From contig FN649738.1 of NCBI GenBank assembly GCA_000310025.1, positions 1,970,981-2,034,980 on the forward strand: a stretch of DNA of 64,000 nucleotides, given 5' to 3'. A program made the position numbers and the translations under genes. Origin of the DNA: Ectocarpus siliculosus (lineage: Eukaryota; Sar; Phaeophyceae; Ectocarpales; Ectocarpaceae). How positions within the stretch are numbered: the first letter of the stretch is position 1; each line of letters opens with the position of its first letter. This document shows positions 61,800-64,000 of the stretch, piece by piece. The notes beneath the pieces are model-generated. The model saw nothing but the letters and a program-made list of their open reading frames with translations. It did no database searches and was not told the origin of the DNA.

Positions 61800-62862
61800 T
61801 TAATAGTAGCTCCTGGGCCAAAACCAGTAGACACCGCGCTTTATCGCCTCGGTTGGATAGAGATCGTACAGTAATTTCTTGGCACGCTCCGCCGCGAACT
61901 TGAAGGCGTGCTCGCGAACCCCCAACACAGCTGCCCTGCGTCTGACCGATATCGATGGAGCCTCTACGTCGTCCACGAGAAAGGCCGCAGCCGTGAGGAT
62001 CGTTTGCAACGTGCGGCTACCCTCGTTGGTTCTACGTTGTTTTTGCGTCTTCTCGATTGCTCGCTCCAACGAGCCTGCTGTGCTGGCCTTGGCTTCCAAC
62101 CCTCGCAAGTGTTTACGGGTGTCCTTCGCAAACGTCGAGCCGATGTTTCCCAAGTGTCTCAGAGCGTTGTCATACCCCATGCTGTCCATGGACGCGAGAA
62201 AAGTTTCCGTAGACTGCGGGCGGCAGTCGACTGGCGCCGTTTGTGTGCACACATGACGAACGAGGAGGCGGAGGGTACGACGTTGCGCAACGCAATAATA
62301 CATAAGCGCAAGGCACGACTGATGGAGAGACCATTGCACACACAAAATTGGGCACTTACTTTGCGTGGGAACCAACAACACAGGCAGGCTCTCGCTGCAC
62401 AACTACGCGGCTTCGATCCTCTCGGTGGAATTAACCCCCTCGGGGCAATTGTTTGTTTCTCGGCGAAATTACCGCATGTATGTATGTGTTGATTGATGAG
62501 TGTATGTACAGCAGTAGACAAACTTATCTGCTGTGCTGTTGATTGACTGAAACCTCTAGGCGACATTACCGTATATGACACAAGATAACACAGCCCCTGG
62601 ACCGATTTTCAAAGCTCGATTACTCCACGACGAAGAGGATGCATAAATGAAACAATACGTTTTCGAACAGCTCTCGACGAGACGATTCCAACGCTGCCGT
62701 TTTCGGCGCTGTGACTCTTCCTGCTGTTGAGAAATCGAGCTTTGAAAATCGGCCAAGGGGGTGTGTTATCTTGTGTCATATACGGTAGTATCTCACCTGC
62801 TCAGCTGGCTGAATTGTCACCACTCTGGATCGGGTCCTGCCACCTCCTCGCAAAGCCGCCAT
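61800..62862 (-). CDS. Small basic protein of unknown function
   Basis: Two exons on the complement, 62797-62862 and 61800-62213, give 480 bases and 159 aa. Start is MAALRGGGRTRSRVVTIQ; the donor is GAGCAG|GTGAGA and the acceptor CCCGCAG, both phase 0. The body is helical and basic: SMGYDNALRHLGNIGSTFAK, DTRKHLRGLEAKASTAGSLE, RRRAAVLGVREHAFKFAAER, ending YLYP-like then FWPRSYY. I do not recognise it. A MITE fills part of its 583-bp intron, ending 9 bp from the donor. More N-terminal exons are possible: coding-like sequence continues upstream to 63235 in another frame. Confidence 0.5.
62567..62787. mobile_element. MITE with about 54-bp terminal inverted repeats
   Basis: The left end CCGTATATGACACAAGATAA, running on to GATTTTCAAAGCTCGAT (62620), is the reverse complement of 62734-62787, with one small gap and a few mismatches. 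A TA dinucleotide flanks both ends, so a Tc1/mariner-like TA target duplication is plausible. The 113-bp centre has no coding. It lies in the intron of the small - strand gene. Confidence 0.85.
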
Positions 62863-62896
62863 GACGGGGTCGGCTACCTCTCTGTCGGCATTCCTC

Positions 62897-63235
62897 CTAG
62901 CGCCACCACCGCTCGCTGCTGCTGCCACCCGAATGCCCGTGAGCCTTCTCCCACCTTTCGCGCTTGTTCTTGAGAACGCTGTGAGCCAACTCGAAGGCTT
63001 TTGAGGTTACACTTTCTTCGGTATTCTCAACATAGACCTGGTATTTGTTCGAAGGCCTATTGGGGTTCTTTTTGTCGACGAGAGTAGTGGTCAACAGCAC
63101 CTCTCCGCTACCCCTTGTTCAGTCTCCACTCGTGCCGTAATGTATGACATGTTTCTCCTTTCCTAGCCAAAGTATGCGTTCGCACTTGCCCGGCTTTGAC
63201 ACTGGTGCCGCTGCCCCAGCCCCAGCTGCACTCAT
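62897..63235 (-). pseudogene. Coding-like frame with one in-frame TGA
   Basis: From ATG at 63235 the frame reads KCERILWLGKEKHVIHYGTS, meets TGA at 63121-63119, then continues in the same frame with LLTTTLVDKKNPNRPSNKYQ, VENTEESVTSKAFELAHSVL and KNKRERWEKAHGHSG to a TAG at about 62894. Both halves look like real protein. No good donor and acceptor pair removes the TGA. It could be a dying gene, a 5' part of the neighbouring small gene, a sequencing error or a recoded stop. Confidence 0.35.
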
Positions 63236-64000
63236 GTTTGACACCGCTCTCAGCTGAGTTTTGGTCTGATCACTTTTCTGAGTGGCTCTACCCCCCCTAA
63301 ATCGGCCAAGCGGAATCGATTGCCGAGCTGGACAGAAAACAAACCAGTTCGGTCGGGAATGCGGCGAAATTGTTTTTGAAGAGGTTCCCCGAACCAACTT
63401 TTTTTTTTTCTTAATATGACACAACGAATCCATCTCTATCTGAGAAAAGAGTCTAAGATAGATTAGCAATGAATCGTCAGAGGAAGGCTAGCTATATTTC
63501 CTATTTTTTATGGCGATTATTAGAAAAACGGTTTTCCAAAATATCTTCTTTTCAGCTGCTGCGGATAAATTATACATCTCCGAAGATCTACTACGTAGAT
63601 ACCGAAGATTTCCGTAGATCAGCAGATAGATAGAATCTACGAAGATCTGACACAGCCGTTACGTTTTTTCCGAAAGATCCAATGTACTAATCCTCACAGC
63701 TAGTGTACATCTGCCGCTTGTATCTGACCGTCCGAAGGCCGACTACCATTCGGTCGGGTAAAAAGGTACGTGAGACGCGTGCATAGCTCGATTGATTGCG
63801 TTCTCTTGACCGTGGTCCGATGAAACGAGGAGGCGGGGACCCGATCGGCGTTGGGGCACTCATCTCAGGCCGCGGAGGCGACGCTTCGGTCAGGTGGGAT
63901 CACCGGGGGGGGGACATGGTTAGTTCTTGTGCGACAGCAGTGCACACTCAATGTACGAGGTGGTGGACTCGCCAAGTGTACGTCGGGCTGGGTACCCGTG
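63236..64000. other. Right-edge spacer
   Basis: No gene is supported. At about 63575-63650 short motifs recur (CCGAAGAT, GTAGAT, ATCTACG), including the palindrome ATCTACTACGTAGAT-like core. A G9 run is at about 63905. The sequence after 63900 may begin another gene, but nothing can be called. Confidence 0.35.

Overview
The window reads as nuclear DNA of an intron-rich eukaryote. Introns run from about 80 bp to 1.7 kb and are GT-AG with one probable GC-AG. Coding exons are rich in Ala/Gly/Ser-type low complexity, and spaces between genes are long and full of repeats. The gene set (ARFRP1-type GTPase, Fyv7-type rRNA-processing factor, HSD10-type dehydrogenase, FANCI, an OvoA-type methyltransferase, bacterial/apoD-type lipocalins) and the gene style fit a photosynthetic stramenopile. 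A brown alga of the Ectocarpus kind is my best guess, but this is inference; no organelle or rRNA marker is present.

I rebuilt multi-exon genes by hand from splice signals, reading phase and recognisable motifs. Six close exactly in frame from ATG to stop: FYV7-like (-, 211 aa, 3 exons), ARFRP1 (+, 194 aa, 7 exons, first exon only the ATG), a double-lipocalin secreted protein (+, 594 aa, 13 exons), an HSD17B10-like dehydrogenase (-, 250 aa, 6 exons), a stand-alone OvoA-type methyltransferase (-, 304 aa, 7 exons) and a giant SR/RGG protein (+, 1767 aa, 12 exons). A very large FANCI (+, about 2450 aa or more) is clear over most of its length but has an unresolved 3' end. A 159-aa gene of unknown function lies near the right edge, and the last exon of another gene lies at the left edge.

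Layout: 1-107 end of an unidentified + gene; 1.1-6.7 kb the divergent FYV7-like/ARFRP1 pair sharing a 307-bp spacer; 6.7-17.4 kb a gene-poor repeat zone with a decayed LINE reverse transcriptase, an inverted repeat pair and a striking 2-kb palindrome; 17.5-23.6 kb the lipocalin gene; 26.1-29.6 kb HSD10-like (-) head-to-head with FANCI (30.7-41.3 kb, +); 42.0-45.4 kb methyltransferase (-) carrying a SINE in an intron; 47.1-48.1 kb a complete non-autonomous DNA transposon with 16-bp terminal inverted repeats, 8-bp target duplication, an internal 42-bp minisatellite and a nested SINE; 48.7-60.2 kb the SR/RGG gene; 61.8-62.9 kb the unknown small gene with a MITE in its intron.

The genes do not form one pathway. 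They are independent housekeeping functions (Golgi traffic, ribosome assembly, mitochondrial oxidation, DNA crosslink repair, thiol-histidine methylation, RNA biology). The least familiar items are the lipocalin-lipocalin-Cys domain protein, the 2-kb palindrome, the FANCI lacking the expected ubiquitination lysine, and the SR/RGG protein built from frame-neutral exons.
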